DNA of 64,000 nt from Nevskia sp035651715 (GTDB taxonomy: Bacteria; Pseudomonadota; Gammaproteobacteria; Nevskiales; Nevskiaceae): NCBI GenBank assembly GCA_035651715.1, contig DASRFD010000014.1:9252-73251 (forward strand). The letters are read 5' to 3'. The notes beneath the pieces are model-generated. The model was not told the origin of the DNA. It did no database searches and worked only from the letters and a program-made list of their open reading frames with translations. Of the stretch, positions 23,148-31,940 are shown piece by piece. Positions within the stretch are counted from its first letter, which is position 1; the number at the start of each line of letters is the position of its first letter. The position numbers and the translations under genes were made by a program.

Positions 23148-23699
23148 CTAGGGCGCCATCCTCCTGATTAGAGTGAGGAATTCCGTTCGGGTGCGGGAGT
23201 CCTCGCGGAATACGCCGAGCATCATCGAAGTGGTCATGGAGGAATTCTGCTTCTCCACGCCGCGCATCATCGCGCACAGGTGTTTCGCCTCGATGACTAC
23301 CGCCACGCCGCGTGCGTTGGTGACGTCCTGGATGCAGTTGCCGATCTGCTGCGTCAGGCTCTCCTGGATCTGCAGGCGCCGCGCGAACATGTCGACGATG
23401 CGCGGAATCTTGGATAATCCCAGCACCTTGCCGTCCGGGATGTAGGCGACGTGGGCGCGGCCCAGGAAGGGCAGCAGGTGGTGCTCGCACAGGGAGTACA
23501 GCTCGATGTCCTTGACGATCACCATCTCGTTGTTGGTGGTGGTGAAGATGGCGTCGTTGACGATCTTGTGGATGTCCTGGCGGTAGCCCTGGGTCAGGAA
23601 TTCCATCGCCTTGGCGGCACGGTGCGGGGTGCGCAGCAGGCCCTCGCGTTGCGGATCCTCTCCCAGGGCCTGGATGATGGCGCGGTAGTGTTCTTCCAC
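23148..23699 (-). CDS. folE: GTP cyclohydrolase I
   Basis: FolE converts GTP to 7,8-dihydroneopterin triphosphate, the first step of folate and pterin synthesis. The 183-aa protein contains the Zn-binding CEHHLLPF segment, the second Cys in HLCAMMRGV, and ARRLQIQESLTQQI. Length and motifs match the type-IA enzyme. The start is GTG at 23699. It is divergent from an orphan parB, and only 80 bp separate the two starts. Confidence 0.97.
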   Translation of the reverse strand: MEEHYRAIIQALGEDPQREGLLRTPHRAAKAMEFLTQGYRQDIHKIVNDAIFTTTNNEMVIVKDIELYSLCEHHLLPFLGRAHVAYIPDGKVLGLSKIPRIVDMFARRLQIQESLTQQIGNCIQDVTNARGVAVVIEAKHLCAMMRGVEKQNSSMTTSMMLGVFREDSRTRTEFLTLIRRMAP

Positions 23700-23779
23700 G
23701 GCTGTTCTCGGTTATTCGTGATCGTGACTTTCGATTATTCCATAGAGGTCAAGTACCTGCGCTCCGGGGCGCGGCCCTG

Positions 23780-24559
23780 ATGCCGCGCCGCCAGGAAGTG
23801 CTGCAGATCCCGGTGGACCTGATCCGCCCCGGCCGCACCCAGGCGCGCCGCCGCTTCGACCCGGCGGCGCTGGCCGAGCTGGCCGAGTCGATCCGCGAAT
23901 CCGGCGTGGTGCAGCCGGTGGTGCTGCGCAGCGACGGCCGCGGCTACGAGCTGCTGGCCGGCGAGCGCCGCTGGCGCGCCGCGCAGCAGGCCGGCCTGCA
24001 CGAGATCCCGGCGCTGGTGCGCGACGACCTGTCCGACAGCGAGGCCTACATCCTCGGCCTGATCGAGAACCTGCAGCGCGAGTCGCTGTCGCCGATCGAG
24101 ACCGCCGAAGGCCTGCGCCAGCTCAGCGAGAGCTTCGCCCTGACCCATGAGGACGTCGGGGCGCGCATCGGCAAGTCGCGCGCCTACGTCACCAACCACC
24201 TGCGCCTGCTGGCGCTGGCGGAGAGCGTGCAGAAGCTGGTCGACGAGGGCGCGCTGTCGCTGGGTCATGCCAAGGTGCTGGCGGGCCTGGACCCGGCCGA
24301 GCAGCCGCGCTGGGCGGCGTTGATCCAGAAGGAGCGCCTGTCGGTGCGCGCCTTCGAGCAGCGCCTGGCCGAGAAGAAGCGCGCGCCGCGCCAGCGCGGC
24401 GGGGACTGGGAACGCCTGGCGCGCCAGCTGTCGGAGCACCTGGGCTACCCGGCCAGCTTCATCCCCGGCCGCAAGGGCGCGGGCGAACTGCGGCTGCGCT
24501 TCCACAGCCTCGACGAGCTCGACGGCCTGCTCGAGCGCATGGGCTACCGCGAGGATTGA
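23780..24559 (+). CDS. ParB/Spo0J-family protein without a ParA neighbour
   Basis: The 259-aa protein has all three ParB parts: N-terminal CTP-binding ParB/Srx domain (residues about 8-100) with GERRWRAAQQ and ENLQRESLSPIETAEG; the parS-binding helix-turn-helix (THEDVGARIGKSRAYVTNHLRLLAL); and the C-terminal dimer segment LRLRFHSLDELDGLLERM. That is the full chromosomal ParB plan, but parA, gidAB and dnaA-region genes are absent here, so it is an orphan or secondary ParB, like Noc- or PadC-type partners. No parS palindrome (TGTTTCACGTGAAACA-like) was seen nearby. Confidence 0.92.
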   Translation: MPRRQEVLQIPVDLIRPGRTQARRRFDPAALAELAESIRESGVVQPVVLRSDGRGYELLAGERRWRAAQQAGLHEIPALVRDDLSDSEAYILGLIENLQRESLSPIETAEGLRQLSESFALTHEDVGARIGKSRAYVTNHLRLLALAESVQKLVDEGALSLGHAKVLAGLDPAEQPRWAALIQKERLSVRAFEQRLAEKKRAPRQRGGDWERLARQLSEHLGYPASFIPGRKGAGELRLRFHSLDELDGLLERMGYRED

Positions 24560-24714
24560 GGCCGCGGAACCCGCGGCCGCCGCCGATGGTCTGCACTCCG
24601 TCTGGCTGGCATGGGTTCTGTTACACAATTCCGCATCCCGCGCGCGCTACACTGCGTCGCGGCAACAAGGATAATGGCTCCCCCGGCTGCACCGCCTTCG
24701 ATTCGAACCGCTCG

Positions 24715-25293
24715 ATGATCCGACGTTCCACCGTCCTGTGCCTGGCCGCCTGCGCGCTGCTGCCGGCGTGCGCCACGGCCCCGGACAACCCCCGCGCCGC
24801 CGCGCCGCTGACACTGGCGCCGGCGGTGGACCTGAACCGCTTCATGGGACGCTGGTACGTCATCGCCAACATCCCTTATTTCGCCGAGGCCGGCTACGTC
24901 GGCAGCTACGTCGAATACGTGCTGCGTCCCGACGGCGACATCGACGATTTCTACTACGGACGCAAGTCCAGCTTCGACAAGCCGCTGGAGAAGAAGACGC
25001 TGAAGGACCGCGTCGTCGCCGGCAGCAACAACGCGCACTGGCGCTCCTCGCCGTTCTGGCCCTTGTCCTTCGATTACCAGATCCTCTACGTCGACCCCGG
25101 CTACCAGTACGCGCTGATCGGCTATCCCGACCGCAAGTGGGGCTGGATCTTCGCCCGCTCGCCGCAGATGGGCGAGCGCAAGTACCAGGAGCTGCTGGCC
25201 CGGCTCGACCGCCAGGGCTACGACATCGCGCGCTTCCAGCGCGTGCCGCAGTCCATCGACCAGCTCGGCCAGCCGGGCTTCCAGGCGCAATGA
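24715..25293 (+). CDS. blc: Bacterial lipocalin (Blc-type lipoprotein)
   Basis: The 192-aa precursor has a lipobox LPAC (Cys19) and the lipocalin signature FMGRWYVIANIPYF, followed by strands leading to YALIGYPDRKWGWIFARSP. Blc lipoproteins bind fatty acids or lysophospholipids on the outer membrane and are induced by envelope stress. The last base pairs overlap the next gene (ATGA), so it is co-translated with the YgjP-like peptidase. Confidence 0.93.
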   Translation: MIRRSTVLCLAACALLPACATAPDNPRAAAPLTLAPAVDLNRFMGRWYVIANIPYFAEAGYVGSYVEYVLRPDGDIDDFYYGRKSSFDKPLEKKTLKDRVVAGSNNAHWRSSPFWPLSFDYQILYVDPGYQYALIGYPDRKWGWIFARSPQMGERKYQELLARLDRQGYDIARFQRVPQSIDQLGQPGFQAQ

Positions 25294-26048
25294 CCGCCAT
25301 TCCCCTGCAGGGGCCGCTGCCGCCGATCCAGGTGGTCGAGCGCGTCAGCAAGCAGGCGCGCAGCATCCGCATCGAGGTGCGGCCCGACGGCGAAGTGCGC
25401 CTGGTGATCCCGCGCTACGTCGCCAGGCGCGACGCCTACGAGTTCCTGCGCTCGCGCGAAGAGTGGATCCGCCGCAAGATCGCCGAGCTGCGCCTGCGCA
25501 GCGACGCCGAGCCGCGCCGCGCGCCGCTGCGCTGGGACGGCACCGACACCATCCCGCTGCACGGCCTGGAAACGCCGGTGCAGATCGTCACCGCGCGCCT
25601 GGTGCGGCCGCGCGTGCGTTTCGACGGCGGCGACTCGCCCGCCATCACCCTGTTCTGCCCGCCGGCGGCGCGCAGCCACCCGGCGCAGCTGGCCAACGCC
25701 CTGCGCGGCGCCCTGCGCGAGCTGGCCCGGCACCAGGCGCAGCGCCTGCTCGACGAGGAGGCGGCGCGCCTGGGCGTGGACTACAGCGGCCCGCGCATCG
25801 CCGACCAGAAGTCGCTGTGGGGCAGCTGCACTCCGCGCGGCGCCGTCAGCCTCAACTGGCGCCTGGTGCTGGCGCCGCCCGAGGTGTTCCGCTACGTGGT
25901 GATCCACGAGCTGTGCCACCGCATCCGGCTCGACCATTCGCGCCAGTTCTGGACCCTGGTGGTGCGGCAGATGCCGGAGAGCGCCGTCTGGCGCGCCTGG
26001 CTGCGGCAGCATGGGGCATCGCTGCACGCGGTGTTGCCGCGCCGCTGA
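25290..26048 (+). CDS. YgjP/DUF45-family metallopeptidase-like protein
   Basis: The 252-aa protein has the YgjP/M48-like metal motif VIHELCHRIRLDHSRQFW (HExxH with a third His) preceded by LWGSCTPRG and a conserved RYV-x-RRDAYEFL region near the N terminus. Members bind zinc; E. coli YgjP has been described as a UTP pyrophosphatase. The ATG overlaps the lipocalin TGA. No signal peptide, so it acts in the cytoplasm. Confidence 0.88.
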   Translation: MTAIPLQGPLPPIQVVERVSKQARSIRIEVRPDGEVRLVIPRYVARRDAYEFLRSREEWIRRKIAELRLRSDAEPRRAPLRWDGTDTIPLHGLETPVQIVTARLVRPRVRFDGGDSPAITLFCPPAARSHPAQLANALRGALRELARHQAQRLLDEEAARLGVDYSGPRIADQKSLWGSCTPRGAVSLNWRLVLAPPEVFRYVVIHELCHRIRLDHSRQFWTLVVRQMPESAVWRAWLRQHGASLHAVLPRR

Positions 26049-26202
26049 GCTGCCGCGGGCGGCGGCGCAAATGCCGCGCAGGAACGCGGGATTGCAAAAA
26101 GCCGCATTCCGGAATCCCTTGGCCCCGATCCCGCCCGCGCCCAGTTGTATCCGGCGCGCCGGGCCGGTAATGTCATGCTTCGCACTGTATCAGGAGCAGG
26201 CG

Positions 26203-26604
26203 ATGGCCACGCTGGACTCTGCACGGGTGAAGGATTACATGAGCACCAAGCTCATCACCTTCACGCCCGACATGGAAGTGATGCGGGCGGTGAACACCCT
26301 GGTGCAGCACGGCATCGCCGGCGCGCCGGTGGTGGACAAGGACGGCAAGGTGGTCGGCATGTTCTCCGAGCGCGACTGCCTCAGCGTCGCCCTGGTGGCC
26401 TCGCAGGACACCTGCATCGCCGGGCCGGTCAGCCAGTTCATGAGCACCAAGGTGGTCACCGTCGATCCGGAAATGACGCTGATGCAGCTGGCCACCATGT
26501 TCGTGGCGCAGTCCTACCGCCGCTATCCGGTGCTGGAGAACGGCAAGCTGGTGGGGCAGATCTCGCGTTCGGACGTGATGCGGGCGATCAATTCGCTCTG
26601 CTGA
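26203..26604 (+). CDS. CBS-domain protein (two CBS motifs)
   Basis: The 133-aa product consists only of a Bateman module: CBS1 (VKDYMSTKLITFTPDMEV ... APVVDKDGKVVGMFSERD) and CBS2 (VSQFMSTKVVTVDPEMTL ... YPVLENGKLVGQISRSDV). Such proteins sense adenine nucleotides or regulate an unlinked enzyme. The ATG at 26203 has AGGAG 7-11 nt upstream; an earlier ATG at 26170 is possible. Partner unknown. Confidence 0.9.
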   Translation: MATLDSARVKDYMSTKLITFTPDMEVMRAVNTLVQHGIAGAPVVDKDGKVVGMFSERDCLSVALVASQDTCIAGPVSQFMSTKVVTVDPEMTLMQLATMFVAQSYRRYPVLENGKLVGQISRSDVMRAINSLC

Positions 26605-26688
26605 GCGCGCTGTTCCCGCCGTCCAAACGGACGAAGCCAGGGATTCCCGCGGCGCCCATCCTCTGCCCATAACCAGAGGAGGAGCCCC

Positions 26689-27135
26689 ATGCTGAGCCTG
26701 CAGCAGATTTCCGACCGCCTGGAAATCCAGCAGCTGTTCACCGACTACGCCACCGCCATCGACACCAAGGATTTCGACCTGCTCGACGCGGTGTTCACGC
26801 CCGACGCCTACATCGACTACCGCGCCATGGGCGGCATCGACGGGCGCTTTCCGCAGATCAAGGCCTGGCTGGCGCAGGTGCTGCCGAACTTCCCCAGTTA
26901 CTTCCACATGGTCGGCAACGCCGCGCTGAAGATCGAGGGCGACCGGGCCAGCTCCACCATCATCTGCTTCAACCCGATGCAGGTGAACCTGGGCGAGGGC
27001 AGGACCCAGGTGATGTTCCTCGGACTGTGGTACCACGACAAGTTCGTGCGCACCGCGCAGGGCTGGCGCATGAGCGAGCGGGTGGAGCAGAAGTGCTTCG
27101 ACTACAACGTGCCGGGGGCGGTGAATACGGGTTGA
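26689..27135 (+). CDS. SnoaL-like/NTF2-fold protein
   Basis: A 148-aa single-domain protein with the NTF2-like pattern: helix EIQQLFTDYATAIDTKDFDLLDAVFTPDAYIDY, then a hydrophobic cone (FHMVGNAALKIEGDRASSTIICF, GLWYHDKFVRTAQGWRMSERVEQ). SnoaL_4-type domains include polyketide cyclases, ketosteroid isomerases and scytalone-dehydratase-like lyases. The ATG has AGGAGGAG 6 nt upstream. It stands beside a convergent EamA transporter; substrate unknown. Confidence 0.85.
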   Translation: MLSLQQISDRLEIQQLFTDYATAIDTKDFDLLDAVFTPDAYIDYRAMGGIDGRFPQIKAWLAQVLPNFPSYFHMVGNAALKIEGDRASSTIICFNPMQVNLGEGRTQVMFLGLWYHDKFVRTAQGWRMSERVEQKCFDYNVPGAVNTG

Positions 27136-27143
27136 GCGGCAAC

Positions 27144-28055
27144 CTACGCCCCGGCGCGCTCCGCTTCGGGCTGCGGCTGCTGCGCCGGCATGGCGAACCG
27201 GCAGATCAGGATGCCGGCCATCACGATCGCTCCGCCCAGCACCTGCTGCGGCCCGAAGCCCTCGCCCAGGATCAGCCAGGCGAAGACCGTCGCGGCGATC
27301 GGCTGCACCAGCAGGGCCACCGAGGAGAACGAGGCCGGCAGGTGCGCCAGGGCCCAGGCGATCAGGCCCTGGCCGCCGACATGGGAGATCACCGCCAGCG
27401 CCACCAGGATGCTCCAGCCGTGCGCCGTGCGCGGCCACAGCGGCTCGCCGGCGAGCAGGGTGATCAGCAGCAGCGCCAGCGCCGAGGCGGCAGAGCTGCG
27501 CAGCATCACGTCCAGCGCTGAAAAGTGCTGGCGGCCGCGGCTGACCAGCAGCTGGTAGGCGGCGTAGAACATCGCGGTGACGATGGCGCAGGCGTCGCCG
27601 AGGAAGGTTTCCGGGCCGATGCGCAGGCTGCCCCACATCAGCACCGCCGCGCCGCCCAGGGCCAGCGCGAGGCCCAGCCAGAAGCGCGGCACGTGCTTCT
27701 CGCCGAAGCCGAAGTGCAGCGCCAGGGTCAGGAACACCGGCGCCAGGTTGGTCAGCAGGGTCGAGTTCGCCACCGAGGTGAGGTGGATCGACTGGTGCCA
27801 CACCGCCAGGTCGCCGGCGAAGGCCAGGCCAGCCAGCCACAGGTAACGCGTGCTCTCCGCCGGCCGCGGCGCGGCACGGTCGCGCGTGAGCTGCTGCAGG
27901 GCGTACAGCACCGGCAGGGCCAGGAACACGCGCCAGAAGGCGGCGGCGGTCGGCCCCACCGTGGCCAGCCGCACGAAGATCGGGGCCAGCCCGATCAGCA
28001 CCGCGCCGAGCACCAGGCCCGGCAGGGCGAAGCGGACGCTGCGACTGGCGGACAT
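27144..28055 (-). CDS. EamA/DMT-family transporter
   Basis: The 303-aa membrane protein has about ten helices in two EamA repeats (ALPGLVLGAVLIGLAPIFVRL; DACAIVTAMFYAAYQLLVSRG) and ends in a polar tail. Members export metabolites such as amino acids or nucleotides. A GTG at 28073 would add six residues; I prefer the ATG at 28055. A terminator-like hairpin with seven T's lies just upstream on the same strand, suggesting leader control. Confidence 0.88.
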   Translation of the reverse strand: MSASRSVRFALPGLVLGAVLIGLAPIFVRLATVGPTAAAFWRVFLALPVLYALQQLTRDRAAPRPAESTRYLWLAGLAFAGDLAVWHQSIHLTSVANSTLLTNLAPVFLTLALHFGFGEKHVPRFWLGLALALGGAAVLMWGSLRIGPETFLGDACAIVTAMFYAAYQLLVSRGRQHFSALDVMLRSSAASALALLLITLLAGEPLWPRTAHGWSILVALAVISHVGGQGLIAWALAHLPASFSSVALLVQPIAATVFAWLILGEGFGPQQVLGGAIVMAGILICRFAMPAQQPQPEAERAGA

Positions 28056-28082
28056 GGCCGTGATGCGGGTCACCGATTGACG

Positions 28083-28118
28083 AAAAAAACCCGGGAGCCG
28101 GGAACGCCCTCGCGTTCC
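28083..28118 (-). terminator. Terminator-like tandem hairpins in the leader of the EamA gene
   Basis: On the minus strand, GGAACGC-GAGG-GCGTTCC (28118-28101) is followed by CCCGG-CTC-CCGGG and then TTTTTTT (28089-28083). The two stems share two bases, so they could be alternative. No minus-strand gene lies upstream, so this would act in the EamA leader itself. It could also simply block antisense transcription. Confidence 0.5.
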
Positions 28119-28153
28119 GGCGCACTAAAGGACTGTAAACAAAGCGGCATTTT

Positions 28154-29374
28154 ATGCACTACGACCCCTTCATGCTGAAGATCGTGGGCGCGCTGCTGGG
28201 AATCCTGGCGGTGGCCTTCATCTCGCGCGCGCTGCGCCAGCCGCACGTGGTCGGCTATCTCGCCGCCGGGGTGCTGCTGGGGCCGCATGGCCTGGCCCTG
28301 CTGACCGAGCGCACCACGCTGTCGCGCATCGGCGAGTTCGGCGTGCTGATGCTGCTGTTCTTCATCGGCATGGAAAACAACCCGCGCGACCTGCTGTCGC
28401 GCTGGCGCATCACCTTCATCGGCACCGCCGCCCAGGTCGCCGGCAGCGTGCTGTGCATCGCCCTGCTCGGCTGGTGGCTGCACTGGAGCACGCCGCGCAT
28501 CCTGCTGCTGGGCTTCGTCATCAGCCTGTCCAGCACCGCCCTGGTGCTGAACTACCTGCGCGAGACCGGGCAGACCCAGGCCAAGCTCGGCAGGGACGCG
28601 CTCGGCGTGCTGCTGGCGCAGGACCTGGCGGTGATCCCGATGCTGATCGCGGTCGACTACTTCGGCGCCGGGGAGGTGGACGGCGAAACCATCGCGCTGC
28701 AGCTGGTGGGCGGCGCCCTGAGCCTGGCGCTGCTGGCCTGGCTGGTCTGGAGCCGCAGCCTGCGCCTGCCGTTCAGCGAGCGCCTGCGCGGCGACCGCGA
28801 ACTGCAGGTGTTCGCCGCCTTCGCCCTGTGCCTGGGCTTCGCCCTCCTGGCCGAGGGCTTCGAGCTGTCCGCCAGCCTGGGCGCCTTCCTGGCCGGCATG
28901 CTGGTCGGCGTGGCGCGCGAAACCGAGTGGGTGGCGGACCGCATGGAGCCGTTCCGGGTGGTGTTCGTGGCGGTGTTCTTTGTCTCGGTCGGCCTGCTGG
29001 TCCGGCTCGACTTCATCTTCGAGCACGCCCTGCTGGTGGCGTTCCTGACCCTGGCGGTGCTGCTCGGCAACACCGCCATCAACGCCCTGATCTTCCACGC
29101 CCTCGGCGACCCCTGGCGCTATTCGTTCTATGCCGGGGCGCACCTGGCGCAGATCGGCGAGTTCTCCTTCGTGCTGGCGGCGGTGGGCAGCCAGGGCGGT
29201 CTGATCACCAGCTTCGAGTATCAGCTGGTCATCGCCGTGATCTCGGCCACCCTGGTGCTGTCGCCGGCCTGGATCGGGCTGGTCGGCCGGCTGCAGAAGC
29301 GTATGCTTCAGGCCCGCCGGACTCATCCCGCCGCGGCCGCGGGGCGGGTGAAAAGCGGTCCCGCCGGAGGCTGA
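28154..29374 (+). CDS. CPA2-family monovalent cation/H+ antiporter (no TrkA-N domain)
   Basis: The 406-aa protein has about 12 membrane helices with the Kef/CPA2 pattern: RQPHVVGYLAAGVLLGP in TM2, the discontinuous-helix STALVLNYLRE and LLAQDLAVIPM (acidic Asp of the ion site), and LGAFLAGMLVG. KefB/KefC-type proteins are about 600 aa, with a cytosolic nucleotide-binding RCK domain. That domain is missing and a short basic tail ends the protein. Likely K+/H+ or Na+/H+ exchange in the inner membrane. Confidence 0.9.
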   Translation: MHYDPFMLKIVGALLGILAVAFISRALRQPHVVGYLAAGVLLGPHGLALLTERTTLSRIGEFGVLMLLFFIGMENNPRDLLSRWRITFIGTAAQVAGSVLCIALLGWWLHWSTPRILLLGFVISLSSTALVLNYLRETGQTQAKLGRDALGVLLAQDLAVIPMLIAVDYFGAGEVDGETIALQLVGGALSLALLAWLVWSRSLRLPFSERLRGDRELQVFAAFALCLGFALLAEGFELSASLGAFLAGMLVGVARETEWVADRMEPFRVVFVAVFFVSVGLLVRLDFIFEHALLVAFLTLAVLLGNTAINALIFHALGDPWRYSFYAGAHLAQIGEFSFVLAAVGSQGGLITSFEYQLVIAVISATLVLSPAWIGLVGRLQKRMLQARRTHPAAAAGRVKSGPAGG

Positions 29375-29514
29375 AAACCCCGCCGTTAGGCGATTCCGCA
29401 CTATTGCCGGAGCGGCCGGAATTCCGTTGGTCCAGCGTCTTTATGCACACGGGGCGAGGTAGCGCGTTCGTCGGGCAGGTCAAGGGGCGGCGCAGACGCA
29501 TCTTAAAAAAGACG

Positions 29515-29546
29515 TTGTAAGACTCTGATTGTCAAAGAATTATATT
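29515..29546 (+). promoter_or_regulatory. AT-rich candidate promoter upstream of priA
   Basis: Within the most AT-rich patch of the window (about 29500-29575) a TTGTAA (29515-29520) lies 17 bp before AATTAT (29538-29543) and 20 bp before TATATT (29541-29546). It could be the priA promoter. The match to sigma-70 is partial. Confidence 0.35.
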
Positions 29547-29603
29547 GTTGAAACTATTTTTAATGAGCTTGTCACGCGCAACACCCTGAAAAGCCCCCGC
29601 TTT

Positions 29604-29624
29604 CTGTCCACACAATTATCCACA
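29604..29624 (+). promoter_or_regulatory. Two tandem DnaA-box-like sites before priA
   Basis: TTATCCACA at 29616-29624 is a perfect match to the E. coli DnaA-box consensus. CTGTCCACA at 29604-29612 matches the R-type box TTGTCCACA in eight of nine bases and points the same way, 12 bp upstream. They end 8 bp before the priA GTG, downstream of the AT-rich patch. Binding by DnaA here could regulate priA. Confidence 0.6.
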
Positions 29625-29632
29625 ATGGCCCT

Positions 29633-31816
29633 GTGAAGATCGTCAGCATCGCCATCCCGGCGCCCCTGCGGCGCGTCTTCGACTACGCCGTGGCCGGCGC
29701 GGACCCGGCGACGCTGCGTCCCGGGGTGCGGGTGCGGGTGCCGTTCGGGCGCCGCGAGCAGATCGGCGTGGTGCTGGAAACGCCGCGGGAAGTGGCGGCC
29801 CCGGAGTTCGAGTGCAAGCCGGTCGGCGCCGTGCTCGACGCCGAGCCGCTGCTCGACGCCGAGCTGCTCGCGCTGTGCCGCTGGGCCGCCGATTACTACC
29901 ACCATCCGCTGGGCGAGGTGCTGGCCGCCGCGTTGCCGGCGGCGCTGCGCCGCGGCGCCGAGCCGCCGCTCCTGGAGCCGCCGCGGCTGCTGCGGCTGAG
30001 CGACGCCGGCCGCGCCGCTCTGCCGGAGCTGCCGGCGCGTGCCGCGTCACAGCGCGCCGTGCTCGACAAGCTGGCGCAGGGCCCGCTGTCGCGCGCGGTG
30101 CTGCTGGAGGCCCTGCCCAAGGCCGGCGCGCCGCTGCGCCGCGCGCTGGAGCGCGGCTGGGTCGAGCTGTTCGCCGCCGCGGCCGGCGGCGAGGCGGGGC
30201 CGCTGGAAACGCCGCCGGCCCTCACCGCGGAACAGGCGGCGGCGCTCGAGCAGCTGGGGGCCGCGGCCGAAGCTTATTCCGCGACCCTGCTGGAGGGCGT
30301 CACCGGCAGCGGCAAGACCGAGATCTACCTGCGCCTGACCGCTGCGGCGCTGCTGGCCGGCCGCCAGGTGCTGGTGCTGGCGCCGGAGATCGGCCTGACG
30401 CCGCAGCTGGCCGAGCGCTTCGAACGCCGCTTCGGCGCGCGCGTCGCCGCCTATCACTCGGCGCTGACCGACGCCGAGCGGGCGCGGGTGTGGATGCGGG
30501 CGCGGCGCGGCGCGGTCGACGTCATCGTCGGCACCCGCTCGGCGGTGTTCCTGCCGCTGGCCCGGCCCGGCCTGATCGTGGTCGACGAGGAGCACGACGT
30601 CTCCTACAAGCAGCAGGACGGCCTGCGCTACTCGGCGCGCGACCTCGCCCTGATCCGCGCCCAGCGCCTGCGCATCCCGGCCCTGCTCGGCAGCGCCACC
30701 CCGGCGCTGGAGAGCCGCCACAATGCCGGCGCCGGCCGCTACCGCCACATCGTCCTGCGCCAGCGCGTGTTCAGCGCCGCCGGTCCCCGCATCGGCGTGA
30801 TCGACATGCGCGCCCAGCCGCTCAAGCACGGCCTCAGCAGCCCGCTGCTCGAAGGGGTGGAGCGCCATCTCGCCGCCGGCGGCCAGGCGCTGCTGTTCCT
30901 CAACCGCCGCGGCTACGCCCCGGCGCTGCTGTGCCACGACTGCGGCTGGGTCGCGCCCTGCCCGAACTGCGACGCGCGGATGACCGTGCACCGCGCGCGC
31001 CGCCGCCTGGTCTGCCACCACTGCGGCCACGGCGTGAATCTGCCGCAAGCCTGTCCGGACTGCGGCGGCACCGAGCTGGTGCCGGTGGGCCAGGGCACCG
31101 AACGGGTCGAGGACACCCTGCGCCTGCGCTTTCCGGAAAAGCGCGTCGAGCGCTTCGACTCCGACCGCCTCGGCCGCGCCGGCGAGCTGGAGCGCCTGCT
31201 CGGCGACGTGCGCAGCGGCGCCATCGACATCCTGGTCGGCACCCAGGTGCTGGCCAAGGGCCACGACTTCGCCGGCCTCAGCTTCGCCGGCGTGCTCGAC
31301 GTCGACCAGGCCCTCTACGGCAGCGACTTCCGCGCGCTGGAGCGGATGGGCCAGCTGGTGACCCAGGTGGCCGGCCGCGTCGGCCGCGCCGGCCAGCCGG
31401 GCGAGGTGCTGCTGCAGACCCATCAGCCCGGGCACCCCTTGCTGCGGGTGCTGATCGAGCGCGGCTATCCGGCGTTCTGCGAGGCCCTGCTGAAGGAGCG
31501 GCGCGACTTCGGCCTGCCGCCGTTTGCCCACCTGGCCCTGCTGCGCGCCGAAGCGCAGCGCGAGGGCGAGGCGCTCGAGCTGCTGCGGCAGGCGCGCAGC
31601 GCGATGCCGCAGGCGCCGGGCATCGAAGCCCTGGGGCCGGCGCCGGCCGGCATGGCGCGTCGCGCCGGCTACCACCGCGCCCAGCTGCTGCTGCGCGGCG
31701 CCTCGCGCGCCGCCCTGCACCGGCTGCTCGACGAGTGGATCGCGCGCATCGAAGCCCTGCCGGCGGCGCGGCGCCTGCGCTGGTCGGTGGACGTGGACCC
31801 GGCGGATTTGTTCTGA
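29633..31816 (+). CDS. priA: Primosomal protein N' (replication restart helicase PriA)
   Basis: PriA recognises stalled forks and reloads DnaB. The 727-aa protein has an N-terminal DNA-binding region (FDYAVAGADPATLRPGVRVRVPFGRR), Walker A GVTGSGKTEIY, Walker B VVDEEHD followed by the aromatic-rich YKQQDG loop, and the zinc-binding cysteines (CHDCGW, CPNCDA, CHHCGHG, CPDCGG) typical of PriA. The start is GTG at 29633, 8 bp after a DnaA-box-like motif. The next gene, argS, starts 125 bp later. Confidence 0.97.
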   Translation: MKIVSIAIPAPLRRVFDYAVAGADPATLRPGVRVRVPFGRREQIGVVLETPREVAAPEFECKPVGAVLDAEPLLDAELLALCRWAADYYHHPLGEVLAAALPAALRRGAEPPLLEPPRLLRLSDAGRAALPELPARAASQRAVLDKLAQGPLSRAVLLEALPKAGAPLRRALERGWVELFAAAAGGEAGPLETPPALTAEQAAALEQLGAAAEAYSATLLEGVTGSGKTEIYLRLTAAALLAGRQVLVLAPEIGLTPQLAERFERRFGARVAAYHSALTDAERARVWMRARRGAVDVIVGTRSAVFLPLARPGLIVVDEEHDVSYKQQDGLRYSARDLALIRAQRLRIPALLGSATPALESRHNAGAGRYRHIVLRQRVFSAAGPRIGVIDMRAQPLKHGLSSPLLEGVERHLAAGGQALLFLNRRGYAPALLCHDCGWVAPCPNCDARMTVHRARRRLVCHHCGHGVNLPQACPDCGGTELVPVGQGTERVEDTLRLRFPEKRVERFDSDRLGRAGELERLLGDVRSGAIDILVGTQVLAKGHDFAGLSFAGVLDVDQALYGSDFRALERMGQLVTQVAGRVGRAGQPGEVLLQTHQPGHPLLRVLIERGYPAFCEALLKERRDFGLPPFAHLALLRAEAQREGEALELLRQARSAMPQAPGIEALGPAPAGMARRAGYHRAQLLLRGASRAALHRLLDEWIARIEALPAARRLRWSVDVDPADLF

Positions 31817-31940
31817 TTTCCGCAGTCCGGCGCTCGGCTTCGGTCCATGCCGCCGGCCTGAGGGCCGACCCGTAGCAGGGCGCAGGTATTACAATGCGCG
31901 CCCAAAGCACCGATATTTTCCGCGCCGCCGGCGCAGCCAC

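Noticed and set aside
29500..29633. Chromosomal replication origin
   Set aside because: Only two DnaA-like boxes and no dnaA, dnaN, gidA or rpmH nearby. A regulatory role at priA is more likely.
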